The notes under the pieces are model-generated. The model was not told the DNA's origin and made no database searches. It was given only the letters and a program-made list of their open reading frames with translations. Of a DNA stretch of 59,839 bases, positions 41,830-49,692 are shown one piece after another. Every line of letters starts with the position of its first letter. The stretch's first letter is position 1. A program made the position numbers and the translations under genes. The DNA comes from JAUSIF01 sp040901465 (GTDB lineage Bacteria > Pseudomonadota > Alphaproteobacteria > Rhizobiales > Xanthobacteraceae). Where the stretch lies: assembly GCA_040901465.1 (NCBI GenBank), contig JBBDYN010000061.1, positions 1 to 59,839 of the forward strand, in the 5' to 3' direction.

Positions 41830-41844
41830 AGGATATATTCCTAG
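41830..41844. repeat. 15-bp repeat AGGATATATTCCTAG, copy 2
   Basis: It differs from the copy at 41699 by one base and forms the palindrome AGGA-TATAT-TCCT. It ends 15 bp before the ATG of the DnaA-domain gene and adjoins the ribosome-binding site AAGGAG, so a bound protein here could block translation or transcription. Confidence 0.65.
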
Positions 41845-41859
41845 TGAAAGGAGAAGCCG

Positions 41860-42315
41860 ATGACGTCCGATCGAACCGTGCGTGGCGCAGGACACAAAAT
41901 GCGGCCCAGCCCCCGATCCTCTCCCGAACCCCGGCGTCCCGCCGCCGGCAAGCGCCCATCGGGATTACCCGCACCCGCACATGCGTGGCCCGACCCCCGT
42001 CGCTCTTGCGGCCTCGCCCGGCGTCTCGCTGCCGGGCACTACGAGGTGCCGCTCGCCGACATCACGGCGAAAACGCGCCGCTCGCGCCGCGCATCGCGGG
42101 CGCGGCATGTCGCGATCTATCTCGCGCACGTGGCGCTCGGGCTGCCGCTCGGCGCCGTCGCCGCCGAATTCCGCCGCGACCGCACGACCGCCGAATACGC
42201 CTGCCGCGTGGTCGAGGATGCGCGCGACGATCCGGCCTTCGACGCGGCACTCGCCGGCCTCGAGCTCACGGCCGGCATCCTGCTCGAATTCGACCGCAAT
42301 GAGGGCAAGGAATGA
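41860..42315 (+). CDS. Stand-alone DnaA domain IV-like DNA-binding protein
   Basis: A 151-residue protein. After an unstructured, Arg/Pro-rich N-terminus (1-75), residues 79-128 match the DNA-binding domain IV of the replication initiator DnaA, from RHVAIYLAHVALGLPLGAVA through FRRDRTTAEYACRVVED. The AAA+ domain is absent. The DnaA signature DHTT reads DRTT (107-110), with His replaced by Arg in the recognition helix. The ATG at 41860 follows AAGGAG. Its stop overlaps the DUF6456 gene start by 4 bp (ATGA). This arrangement, from memory, recurs in Rhizobiales, but I know of no assigned function. It could be a transcription factor that reads DnaA-box-like sites, two of which lie upstream. Confidence 0.85.
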   Translation: MTSDRTVRGAGHKMRPSPRSSPEPRRPAAGKRPSGLPAPAHAWPDPRRSCGLARRLAAGHYEVPLADITAKTRRSRRASRARHVAIYLAHVALGLPLGAVAAEFRRDRTTAEYACRVVEDARDDPAFDAALAGLELTAGILLEFDRNEGKE

Positions 42316-42929
42316 GCAGGGCGAGGAAGCGCGCCGCCGCAGCCGAGGGCGAAGCATTCGACCGATTCCGCGCGCAGCATGCAGGCATCGCGCGCCGCGC
42401 CCGGTTAGGGGACGACGCGATCGGCGCAGCCTATGTCAACGAAGCCGAGAGCCCGCTCGCCTGGCTTGCGCGGCGCAAGGATCGCGACGGCCATCCCTTG
42501 CTCCAGCCGGTGCAGCTTCTCGCGGGCGAGCGCCTGCGGGCCGATTTCACACGCGCCGGGCTGACGCCGCGCGTGACCGCGAACTGGATCGCACCCGCGG
42601 CGCAGGCACGCCGCGGCGCCGCGAGTGACGGCGCCGGCGCGTTTGCCGATTTGGTGTTGGCGGCAAAGGATCGTCTCGCCAATACGCTCGACGCCATGGG
42701 GCCGGAATTCGCCGGTCTTCTGCTCGACGTCTGCTGTTTCCTGAAGGGCCTCGAGACGGTGGAGCGCGAACGCCGCTGGCCGCCGCGCACGGCGCGCATC
42801 GTGCTATCGCTCGCCCTCGATCGTCTCGCGCGCCACTACGGCATCGCTGCCGAAGCGCGTGGACCCGCGCGCGCCCGCACGCGCGCCTGGCAGGCGCTGG
42901 GTGCAAGACCGACGATCGATGGAAGTTAA
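42312..42929 (+). CDS. DUF6456 family protein
   Basis: A 205-residue protein with a C-terminal domain of the DUF6456 type (LDAMGPEFAGLLLDVCCFLKG, ETVERERRWPPRTARIVLSL, LDRLARHYG). The N-terminal part (INEAESPLAWLARRKD-like; here VNEAESPLAWLARRKDRDG, then GERLRADFTRAGL) is typical of the same family. Function is unknown. It overlaps the DnaA-domain gene by 4 bp, so both are made together and probably work in one complex. It is convergent with sufE, 2 bp apart. Confidence 0.85.
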   Translation: MSRARKRAAAAEGEAFDRFRAQHAGIARRARLGDDAIGAAYVNEAESPLAWLARRKDRDGHPLLQPVQLLAGERLRADFTRAGLTPRVTANWIAPAAQARRGAASDGAGAFADLVLAAKDRLANTLDAMGPEFAGLLLDVCCFLKGLETVERERRWPPRTARIVLSLALDRLARHYGIAAEARGPARARTRAWQALGARPTIDGS

Positions 42930-42931
42930 GG

Positions 42932-43363
42932 TTAGACCGCCTCCGCGAGCGCCGCGCGCGCGTCGTTGCGGATACGCTCCACCATGGAGCGGAAACCGTT
43001 CGAGCGCTGCGGCGTCAGATGTTCGCCGAGCCCGAGCCGATTGAACAGCGTGATCGCGTCGGTATCGAGGATGTGCTTCGCCGGCTGGCCCGAATAGAGC
43101 GCGAACAGGATTGCGATCAGCCCCTTCACGATATGCGCATCGCTGTCGCCGCGGAATTCCACGACCGGCCCGCTGCCGTTCCTGGCCGGTTGCGTCTCGC
43201 TCACCATCCAGACCTGGCTCGCGCAACCCTGCACCTTGTTCTTGTCGCTGCGTGCCGCCTCGGGAAATTGCGGCAACGCGCGGCCAAGCTCGATCACGTA
43301 CCGGTAGCGGTCGTCCCAGCTATCCAGCACTTCGAAGTCGTCGATGATCTGCTCAATGCTCAT
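42932..43363 (-). CDS. sufE: SufE family sulfur acceptor
   Basis: SufE (143 residues) takes persulfide sulfur from the desulfurase SufS for Fe-S cluster assembly. It has the N-terminal IIDDFEVLDSWDDRYRYVIELG helix, the acceptor Cys in NKVQGCASQVW, and the conserved FRGDSDAHIVKGLIAIL block. The suf operon itself is not nearby. Start ATG at 43363. Confidence 0.94.
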   Translation of the reverse strand: MSIEQIIDDFEVLDSWDDRYRYVIELGRALPQFPEAARSDKNKVQGCASQVWMVSETQPARNGSGPVVEFRGDSDAHIVKGLIAILFALYSGQPAKHILDTDAITLFNRLGLGEHLTPQRSNGFRSMVERIRNDARAALAEAV

Positions 43364-43468
43364 GCTTCGCCGTCGGCGAGCACCGCGCCCGCACAGGACA
43401 TGTACAAGATATAAGGTGCCGCGTACGGGCGGCGCAACGGCGGCGGGAAGACAGGATTAAGCGGCCGC

Positions 43469-43879
43469 TCAGGCCGGACGCCGGGGCGGGATTGGCACCG
43501 GCCTCGGTCCCGGGCCGTTCCATGTAGGCGCCATGTCGTCGGGCGTCAGCGTGTGCTGGCCTGGCCGCGGCTGCGTCTTGATCGAACCCGTGGCCGGCTC
43601 CGTCTTGGCGGTGAAGCGCGCCGACAGGAACTCATAGAGCAGCTTCGCGCCGTGCTGCGCCTTCTCGCCGAAGGTCTGAAACGCCTGCGATCCGATTACG
43701 CACGCCTCGGGCTTGCGCGAGCAGAACGCGCTTGCGTCCTCGACCGCGGCCTGCGCCGCGCCGAGCGCCTCGATCGGTCCGACCTGCGCGCGCGCGGGCT
43801 CGCCCTGCTTGGCGGCGTCCGCCGGCAAGAGCAGCACCACGATCGTGAGCCAGAAGGCGACCTTGACAAGGAACCGCAT
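43469..43879 (-). CDS. DUF5330 family exported protein
   Basis: A 136-residue protein with an N-terminal signal or membrane anchor (FLVKVAFWLTIVVLLLP), an Ala-rich region and the segment ASAFCSRKPEACVIGSQAFQ with two Cys residues that fits DUF5330. A Pro-rich tail follows (TWNGPGPRPVPIPPRRPA). The family is known to me from Rhizobiales without a role. It lies 105 bp downstream of sufE on the same strand. Confidence 0.82.
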   Translation of the reverse strand: MRFLVKVAFWLTIVVLLLPADAAKQGEPARAQVGPIEALGAAQAAVEDASAFCSRKPEACVIGSQAFQTFGEKAQHGAKLLYEFLSARFTAKTEPATGSIKTQPRPGQHTLTPDDMAPTWNGPGPRPVPIPPRRPA

Positions 43880-44227
43880 CGTCCCGTCATGCTCCCCGCG
43901 GCTTGTCCCGCCGCAATGAACGCACCCTAGCGGGGAGGGTTGAAAATATTATTCGGCCTTTGGCCCGCATTCGGCTCGAATTTTCATCCATTGGCAACGA
44001 ATTGGTTTGCGGTTTTGCAACCATGGCGATCCTTGCGTGTGCGCGATCGGAAGCGCGGCGCTCTCGCAGGGACCGCAGCGCGCGCATGCGTCGCAACGCT
44101 TCGTTCACCATGCAATCCAGTTCTCGTGGAAGCTCTCGTGCAAGCCCCATCGTGCTGAATAGCAAGTGCCTTCTCGCTCGCCCGGCTTAGAGTTCGTTAA
44201 GCGTGCGATGCCACGATCCCCGCGCAG
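43880..44227. other. Intergenic region without recognisable gene
   Basis: The 348-bp gap between the divergent DUF5330 and sensor-kinase genes has short open frames, but none with a convincing ribosome-binding site or recognisable sequence. An AT-rich patch near 43945-43965 may hold a promoter. No hairpin or repeat stands out. Confidence 0.5.
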
Positions 44228-46093
44228 GTGAGGGGACGGTGCGGTGGCGATCGCACCGCTGTTGTATTGCGTAGCTTCGTCCAACTCGATCCGGTCAAAG
44301 CCTATATCGAGGCATTGGTGCATCCGTCCGCGCGATCGGATGCGCTGACGGCCGCGCGCCACCGTTCCTTTATTGCGGTCCGGCTGCTTGGCGGCCTGAC
44401 CGTGCTCGCAGCGATCCCGATCTACTTCGCGGTGCGCGGCGCGCCCGCGCCGCTTGAGGCGCTGATTTTCGCTTGGCTGATCTCGCCGCTCGTCGTCGTT
44501 TGCTATCTGTCACGCATCGGCGATCTCGAGCGCGCGCATCTGTTGTCCGCGTGCTTGCTCGGCGGCCTGATTGCGATCCTGGCAGGCGCTACCGGCGGCG
44601 TCGCGTCGTTTGCCGCGCCCTGGCTTGCCGTGTTGCCGCTGGAAGCCGTGCTATCCGCCTCGCGGCGCGTGATCCTCGCCACGATTGCACTCGCGATCGC
44701 ACTCATGCTTGGCCTGTGGGCGCTCGGCGCGGGCGGAATGCTGCCGCAGCCAGCCCGCTTCGACGCTTCGTCCGCCTATCTCTTCGGCGCGCTGTCCGCG
44801 GCCCTCTATGCCGGTGCAATTGCGCTTGGCGTCGGCGCGCTTGCCACGAGCGGCGAGCGCGTAAAGCTCCTGGGCGAAGCGCGGTATCACCTGCTAGCCC
44901 AAAACATGACCGACGTGATCACGCGCCACTCACGGAACGGCGCAGTCACCTTCATTTCGCCCGCGGCCGAGCGGCTCGTTGGCGTATCGGCCGCGACGCT
45001 CACGGGTCACGGCCTCTACGAGCACGTGCATGTCGCCGACCGCCCGGCTTTTCTCACCGCGCTGGTCGACGCGGCGCGCGGCCACGACGCATCGGTCGAA
45101 TATCGTCTTCGTCAGGGTCCGCTCACGAGCGACAATCGGCGCGCGCCTGTTTTCGTTTGGGTCGAGACGCGTTGCCGCGCGCTCGAAAGCGGGCGCAATC
45201 TGTCGAGTGGGGAAGCGGGCGAGGTCGTCGCCGTTACCCGCGACATTTCCCGCAACAAGCTCGATGCCGAGGCGCTCGAAGCCGCGCGCGCCGAAGCCGA
45301 ACGCGCGAACGAGGCGAAGAGCCGGTTTCTCGCCACTGTAAGCCACGAGCTGCGCACGCCGCTCAACGCGATCATTGGCTTTTCCGACATACTGACGAAC
45401 GAAGCAAGCGTGGGCCTCGACGATGCGCGCCGCACTGATTACGCGCGCGTGATCCGCGACAGCGGCCAGCATCTGCTCGCGGTCGTGAACGGCATCCTCG
45501 ACATATCGCGCATCGAAGCGGGCGCCTTCGAGCTGAATCTGGCGCCGTTTGCCATCGGCCCGCTGTTCGAGAGCTGCTACGAAATGATGATCCTGCGCGC
45601 GCAGCAGTCGGGTGTGCGCTTCGACATCGAGCTCGCGCCTGACTTGCCGGAGATCGTCGCCGACCGGCTCGCGCTGCGCCAGGTTCTGATCAATCTTGTT
45701 TCGAACGCGATCAAGTTCACTCCGCGCGGCGGCGGCGTGGATCTTTCCGCAAGGCTTGTGGGCCCGGAGCTATTGCTTTCCGTCGCCGATACCGGGATCG
45801 GCATCACCGAATCCGATCTCGCGCAAGTCGGCCGTCCCTTCTTTCAGGCGCGCTCATCCTATGACCGACCCTACGAGGGAACCGGCCTCGGCCTTTCCGT
45901 GGTCAAGGGATTGGTCGAACTGCACGGCGGCCAGATCGAGATCAAGAGCAGGCTCGGCGAGGGGACGCGCGTGCTCGTGCGGCTGCCGCGCGCCTGCGTA
46001 CCGGCAGCGCCGGCACCGAAGCCTTTCGTGGTCGGCAATCCGGTTCCGCGCCTTGTCGGTTCCGAATTCGAAAAGGTGAAGCGCAGTGCGTGA
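44228..46093 (+). CDS. PAS-containing membrane sensor histidine kinase (DivJ/PleC-like)
   Basis: A 621-residue kinase with about six N-terminal membrane helices (50-220), a PAS domain (about 225-340), a HisKA domain with phospho-acceptor His near 373 in SHELRTPLNAIIGFSDIL, and an HATPase_c domain (NLVSNAIKFTP, VADTGIGI, GTGLGLSVVKGLVELHGG). The HisKA sequence and multi-helix N-terminus resemble DivJ/PleC/PdhS kinases, which act on DivK in alphaproteobacterial cell-cycle control; this is a resemblance, not proof. The GTG start at 44228 is uncertain, and a later start near LDPVKAYIEALVHPSA would also fit. It overlaps the peptidoglycan-binding gene by 8 bp. Confidence 0.88.
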   Translation: MRGRCGGDRTAVVLRSFVQLDPVKAYIEALVHPSARSDALTAARHRSFIAVRLLGGLTVLAAIPIYFAVRGAPAPLEALIFAWLISPLVVVCYLSRIGDLERAHLLSACLLGGLIAILAGATGGVASFAAPWLAVLPLEAVLSASRRVILATIALAIALMLGLWALGAGGMLPQPARFDASSAYLFGALSAALYAGAIALGVGALATSGERVKLLGEARYHLLAQNMTDVITRHSRNGAVTFISPAAERLVGVSAATLTGHGLYEHVHVADRPAFLTALVDAARGHDASVEYRLRQGPLTSDNRRAPVFVWVETRCRALESGRNLSSGEAGEVVAVTRDISRNKLDAEALEAARAEAERANEAKSRFLATVSHELRTPLNAIIGFSDILTNEASVGLDDARRTDYARVIRDSGQHLLAVVNGILDISRIEAGAFELNLAPFAIGPLFESCYEMMILRAQQSGVRFDIELAPDLPEIVADRLALRQVLINLVSNAIKFTPRGGGVDLSARLVGPELLLSVADTGIGITESDLAQVGRPFFQARSSYDRPYEGTGLGLSVVKGLVELHGGQIEIKSRLGEGTRVLVRLPRACVPAAPAPKPFVVGNPVPRLVGSEFEKVKRSA

Positions 46094-46880
46094 ATTCGAT
46101 CGCGGACGGGAATTTGCGGTGGCCCGCCGCCGCGGCGCCGATCTGCGCGCGCCGCGGCGCGGACAGCCCTCGCGCCTGCGCCGCGCGCTGCGTTGGCTGA
46201 AGCCGGCGCGTCCTGCCGACACGGTTGCGGTCGCGCTCGCCGCGTTTGCGACCGCCGCGGTACTCGTGAATGCGCTCGTGCTCCAACACGTACCGCATCC
46301 GGCGCCGATGTTGGCCGACGAGCGCCGAGCCATGCCGCCCGTGCATCAGCGAAAGGTCGCGTTGAAGCCGACGGTGCCCGCGGCACCCGCACCGCCCGCG
46401 ATCACGGCGCCGGTTCCGCCGCAGCGTCCCGACACCGCAGCCGTCCGCACGCGTTCGGACCTCGTCGCCAATATTCAGCGCGAACTCTCGCAACTCGGCT
46501 TTTATGACGGCGTTGTCGACGGCCTGCTTGGGCCGCGTACCGATCACGCGATCCGAGAATTTGAAAAGGCTCAGGGCCTCAAGATCGGCGGCGAGCCAAG
46601 TCCGATGCTGCTTGACGTGATGCGGCGCGCGCGTGCGAAGCCCGAGATCACCGGCTCCGTCGCACCGGCCGAGCCGCGCCCGTCTACTCGCGTGCTTGCG
46701 GTCCAGCGGGTGCTCGCCCGTCTCGGCTACGGCCCGGTGAAGCTGAGCGGCATTCCCGACCCCGCCACGCGCGCAGCGATCGAGCAGTTCGAGCGCGACC
46801 GCGGGCTCGCTCGTTCCGGTGAAATCGGCGACCGGTTGCTCGCCGAACTCGCGACCGTGACGGGCGCGCCGGTTCAATAG
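46086..46880 (+). CDS. Membrane-anchored protein with two peptidoglycan-binding domains
   Basis: A 264-residue protein with a basic cytoplasmic N-terminus, one membrane helix (about 44-66, TVAVALAAFATAAVLVNALV), a Pro-rich linker and two PG_binding_1 repeats: LVANIQRELSQLGFYDGVVDG with TDHAIREFEKAQGL, and RVLAVQRVLARLGYG with TRAAIEQFERDRGL. It should bind cell-wall peptidoglycan in the periplasm. The GTG at 46086 lies inside the kinase gene, so translation is coupled. The pairing with a DivJ-like kinase suggests that the kinase senses, or is placed by, the cell wall. Confidence 0.88.
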   Translation: MREFDRGREFAVARRRGADLRAPRRGQPSRLRRALRWLKPARPADTVAVALAAFATAAVLVNALVLQHVPHPAPMLADERRAMPPVHQRKVALKPTVPAAPAPPAITAPVPPQRPDTAAVRTRSDLVANIQRELSQLGFYDGVVDGLLGPRTDHAIREFEKAQGLKIGGEPSPMLLDVMRRARAKPEITGSVAPAEPRPSTRVLAVQRVLARLGYGPVKLSGIPDPATRAAIEQFERDRGLARSGEIGDRLLAELATVTGAPVQ

Positions 46881-46887
46881 GCGCGCC

Positions 46888-47235
46888 TTGCGTCTCAAGA
46901 GCGCGATCTGGGTTGCCGCTTATGTGCGGCGCTGTCACCTGGAGGGAGCCTTCGCCGTGGTTCGCCGCCGCGGCGCCGAGGAGGCGGGCGCGATCTTCGT
47001 CAAGATTTCCCGGCTGGACGGCACCGCCGCCCTTTACGCGCCCGCGCCGCAATCCGCCTTCGAGGAGGCCCGGCCCGGAGACCGCAAGTTTGCCCTGTCT
47101 TCCGCCGGCGGCTTTGTGCCGGATGCCGATGTCGAGGCGCGCCTCGAGCGTGAACGGAAGTTCGATACCGATCTTTGGATCGTCGAGGTCGAAGACCGCG
47201 CCGGCCGGCATTTCCTTGATTTGGCGGAGGGTTAA
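46888..47235 (+). CDS. DUF1491 family protein
   Basis: A 115-residue protein with the DUF1491 pattern (RLKSAIWVAAYVRRCHLEG, AVVRRRGAEEAGAIFVKI, ERERKFDTDLWIVEVEDR). The function is unknown. The frame opens at a TTG 8 bp after the peptidoglycan-binding gene, so it is the third gene of that operon. Confidence 0.88.
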   Translation: MRLKSAIWVAAYVRRCHLEGAFAVVRRRGAEEAGAIFVKISRLDGTAALYAPAPQSAFEEARPGDRKFALSSAGGFVPDADVEARLERERKFDTDLWIVEVEDRAGRHFLDLAEG

Positions 47236-47342
47236 ATGCTGACTTGGAGGGCATATATTGCGGCTTCGCCGCACCGCACGATCCCTCCTCATGTGCGTCG
47301 GTATTGCTTTCCGCATTGCGGCGGAGACAATTCGCCGCTAGT

Positions 47343-47367
47343 GAATTGCCGGATTGGGCGGCAATTC
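47343..47367. promoter_or_regulatory. Inverted repeat in the gap after DUF1491
   Basis: GAATTGCCG (47343-47351) and CGGCAATTC (47359-47367) are perfect inverted repeats around a 7-base spacer. Two smaller hairpins (GCGGC-TTC-GCCGC near 47261 and GCGGCG/CGCCGC at 47318-47338) lie just before it. It may end the kinase operon or bind a regulator of the next gene. Confidence 0.45.
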
Positions 47368-47417
47368 GCTTAAAAAGCAGTCAAGGTGCTACCGCTACTC
47401 TCTCGCTGGTCGATTGT

Positions 47418-48989
47418 ATGCGCTCCCCGCAGACTGGGCTCGCCCGCCCGCAGAACACGCTCGGCGATTTTCGTTTGTCGACGATCGCGCTGCTGTTCGT
47501 TGCGCTGATCGCGGCCGCGTCGATCCCGGTTCTGACGCACCAACTGCCGCCGCTCGCCGACTACGTCAATCACCTCGCGCGCACGTACGTGATCAATGCG
47601 ATCGACTCCGACCGCGATCTTGCGCGCTACTACATGATCGATTGGGAGATCATCCCCAATCTGATGATCGACCTGATTGTCCCGGTTCTGAATTTGTTCA
47701 CGAATGTCTATGTCGCCGGACAGATTTTTACGGTGTTGACGTTCATCGTCATCATCTCCGGCACGCTTGCACTCAATCGAGCGCTGTTCGGCCGTTGGTC
47801 GGCATTGCCGCTCATCGCGATTCCGTTGCTCTACAACGGTGTGATGCTCGTCGGCGTGATGAACTACGTGTTCGGTATCGGTCTGGCGCTCTGGGCCTTC
47901 GCTGCGTGGATCGTGTTGCGCGACCGCTTCTGGCCGTGGCGCATAGTGGTTTCGACGCTCTTTGTCGTGGCTCTTTTCTTCTGCCATCTGTTTGCCGCGG
48001 GTCTTTATGGACTCGAGCTGTTGGCTTTCGAGCTGCATCGTCTCTGGTTGAGGCGAGCGGAGCCGCTCCGGCCGCGCTTGATCGACTTTGTTGCGACCGG
48101 AATTCCATTTCTGGCCGTCCTCGTACTCTTGGTCTCCGGCCCGACTTGGACCATCGACGATGCCGCTCCGTATTGGGAACTCGAAGGCAAGCTTGACGGT
48201 GTGCTGCTCGCGGTCATCGTCTATTATCCGTTCGTCGCCTATGGAATGCTCTCGGTCGTCGCGGTCGCAGCGGCCTACGCTGCGTATCGTGGAACGCTGC
48301 GCATTCATCCGGTTGCATGGGCGATCTTTGTCGTCGGCGGCGTCATTTATCTGGCGATGCCGCGCGCGCTCTTTGCCGCGCACCTCGCCGACCAACGGCT
48401 GCCGATCGCGCTCGCCTTCATGCTCGTGGCTTGCCTCGATATCGAGCTGCGCACTCGTTTGGCGCGCCAGGCGTTCGTCGGATTGTTGGTCGGTCTGGTC
48501 GCGGTGCGCGTGTTCGAAGTGCAGTCCGTCTGGGACCATCTTGCATATCGCACTGACGATTTTCTTCGATCGGTAAAGACGATGGAGCGCGGCGCGCGCG
48601 TGCTCGTGGTGCGCGACTACGATACGGACACCGGCGAGATCAGCGACAATGGCCTTGTCCACGCCGCTTCGCTCGCGACCATCGAGCGCTCGGCGCTCGT
48701 GACGACGGCGTTCACGGTGAAGGGGAAGCACATTCTCCAGGTACGTGATGAGTTCCGCAAATTCGTCGAAACCGAGGACCAGTTGCCGCCGTCGGTGAAG
48801 TATTTCGTGCAGGCGGCGGATCGCGTTCAGGGGGGCGCCTCATATTTCTGGAATCTATGGCCGCGCAAATACGACTACGTTTACATCCTGCTGACGAAAA
48901 AGGGCGCGCAGAGCCCCGACCGCAGGCACCTGACGCTCGTGCACGAGGGCCCGGGTTTTCAGCTCTATCGTGTGAAAAAGACGGGTTGA
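47418..48989 (+). CDS. Polytopic membrane protein of unknown function
   Basis: A protein of about 523 residues with roughly ten hydrophobic helices across the first 400 residues, and a soluble C-terminal part of about 110 residues (VKTMERGARVLVVRDYDTDT, VKYFVQAADRVQGGASYFWN, YDYVYILLTKKG). The first extracytoplasmic loop has HQLPPLADYVNHLARTY. The layout resembles GT-C membrane glycosyltransferases and related lipid-glycan proteins, but I see no definite family motif. I chose the ATG at 47418; the frame extends back to 47244. A methyltransferase follows by 4 bp. Confidence 0.8.
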   Translation: MRSPQTGLARPQNTLGDFRLSTIALLFVALIAAASIPVLTHQLPPLADYVNHLARTYVINAIDSDRDLARYYMIDWEIIPNLMIDLIVPVLNLFTNVYVAGQIFTVLTFIVIISGTLALNRALFGRWSALPLIAIPLLYNGVMLVGVMNYVFGIGLALWAFAAWIVLRDRFWPWRIVVSTLFVVALFFCHLFAAGLYGLELLAFELHRLWLRRAEPLRPRLIDFVATGIPFLAVLVLLVSGPTWTIDDAAPYWELEGKLDGVLLAVIVYYPFVAYGMLSVVAVAAAYAAYRGTLRIHPVAWAIFVVGGVIYLAMPRALFAAHLADQRLPIALAFMLVACLDIELRTRLARQAFVGLLVGLVAVRVFEVQSVWDHLAYRTDDFLRSVKTMERGARVLVVRDYDTDTGEISDNGLVHAASLATIERSALVTTAFTVKGKHILQVRDEFRKFVETEDQLPPSVKYFVQAADRVQGGASYFWNLWPRKYDYVYILLTKKGAQSPDRRHLTLVHEGPGFQLYRVKKTG

Positions 48990-48993
48990 CCGT

Positions 48994-49692
48994 TTGACCG
49001 GCAATTGGCGCGAATTCTGGGACCGGCCACATCGCATTTATGTGAACGACCGGCACCTGGGGGTGCACTATGCGCGCGTGGCGGACGATTTTTTAAGCGA
49101 ACTTCCCGAAAAACCTGGTGTCGTTCTCGACTATGGTTGCGGTGACGCGCTGGATGCGGAGCGAGTGGCCGCGCGATGTGCACGACTGCTGCTCTGCGAC
49201 TCCGCGCCATCGGTGCGTGCGGCGCTCGCCCGGCGTTTCCGCGACAATCAAAGGGTCTCCGTTCTCGGGCCCGAAGACGTTGCCGAATTGCCCGAAGCAA
49301 AGCTCGACCTGGTCGTTGCGAATTCCGTTCTCCAATATTTATCGCGCGAGGAGTGCAAGGATTTCTTGGTCACGATCCGGCCCAAGCTGGCGCCGGGAGG
49401 CCGGCTTATTCTTGCCGACGTTGTGCTGCCTGGCGGCGGCATCGTCGCCGACGTTTCATCATTGCTGAGCACGGGGTTACGCAACGGATTTCTGTTCGCC
49501 GCGCTCGCCGGTCTCGCGCAGTCGTTTGTCTCCGATTATCGTCGTCTGCGCCACGAAGTCGGGTTGACGATATATGAGGAAAACGAAATGCGGGCGCTGC
49601 TCGAGAGTTTGGGCTACACGACTGAGCGCCGCGCGCGGAATTTCGGATTCAACCGGCGGCGCATGACCTTTATCGCGCGGCCATCGAACTGA
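48994..49692 (+). CDS. SAM-dependent methyltransferase
   Basis: A 232-residue class I methyltransferase with SAM site VVLDYGCGDALDAERVA, an acidic strand end LLLCDSAP, and the post-I motifs LDLVVANSVLQYLS and LAPGGRLILADVVLP. The start is the TTG at 48994, four bases after the membrane protein gene. The 3' end overlaps the convergent deacetylase gene by 23 bp. The acceptor is unknown; a surface-glycan or lipid intermediate is plausible from the context. Confidence 0.87.
   Translation: MTGNWREFWDRPHRIYVNDRHLGVHYARVADDFLSELPEKPGVVLDYGCGDALDAERVAARCARLLLCDSAPSVRAALARRFRDNQRVSVLGPEDVAELPEAKLDLVVANSVLQYLSREECKDFLVTIRPKLAPGGRLILADVVLPGGGIVADVSSLLSTGLRNGFLFAALAGLAQSFVSDYRRLRHEVGLTIYEENEMRALLESLGYTTERRARNFGFNRRRMTFIARPSN

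Noticed and set aside
43887..44165. 92-residue minus-strand open frame in the intergenic gap
   Set aside because: There is no ribosome-binding site, hydrophobic core or recognisable pattern. It overlaps the likely promoter of the sensor kinase.
47370..48731. 453-residue minus-strand open frame
   Set aside because: It is antisense to the multi-helix protein, whose hydrophobic segments mirror into charged Glu/Arg/Asp-rich nonsense.
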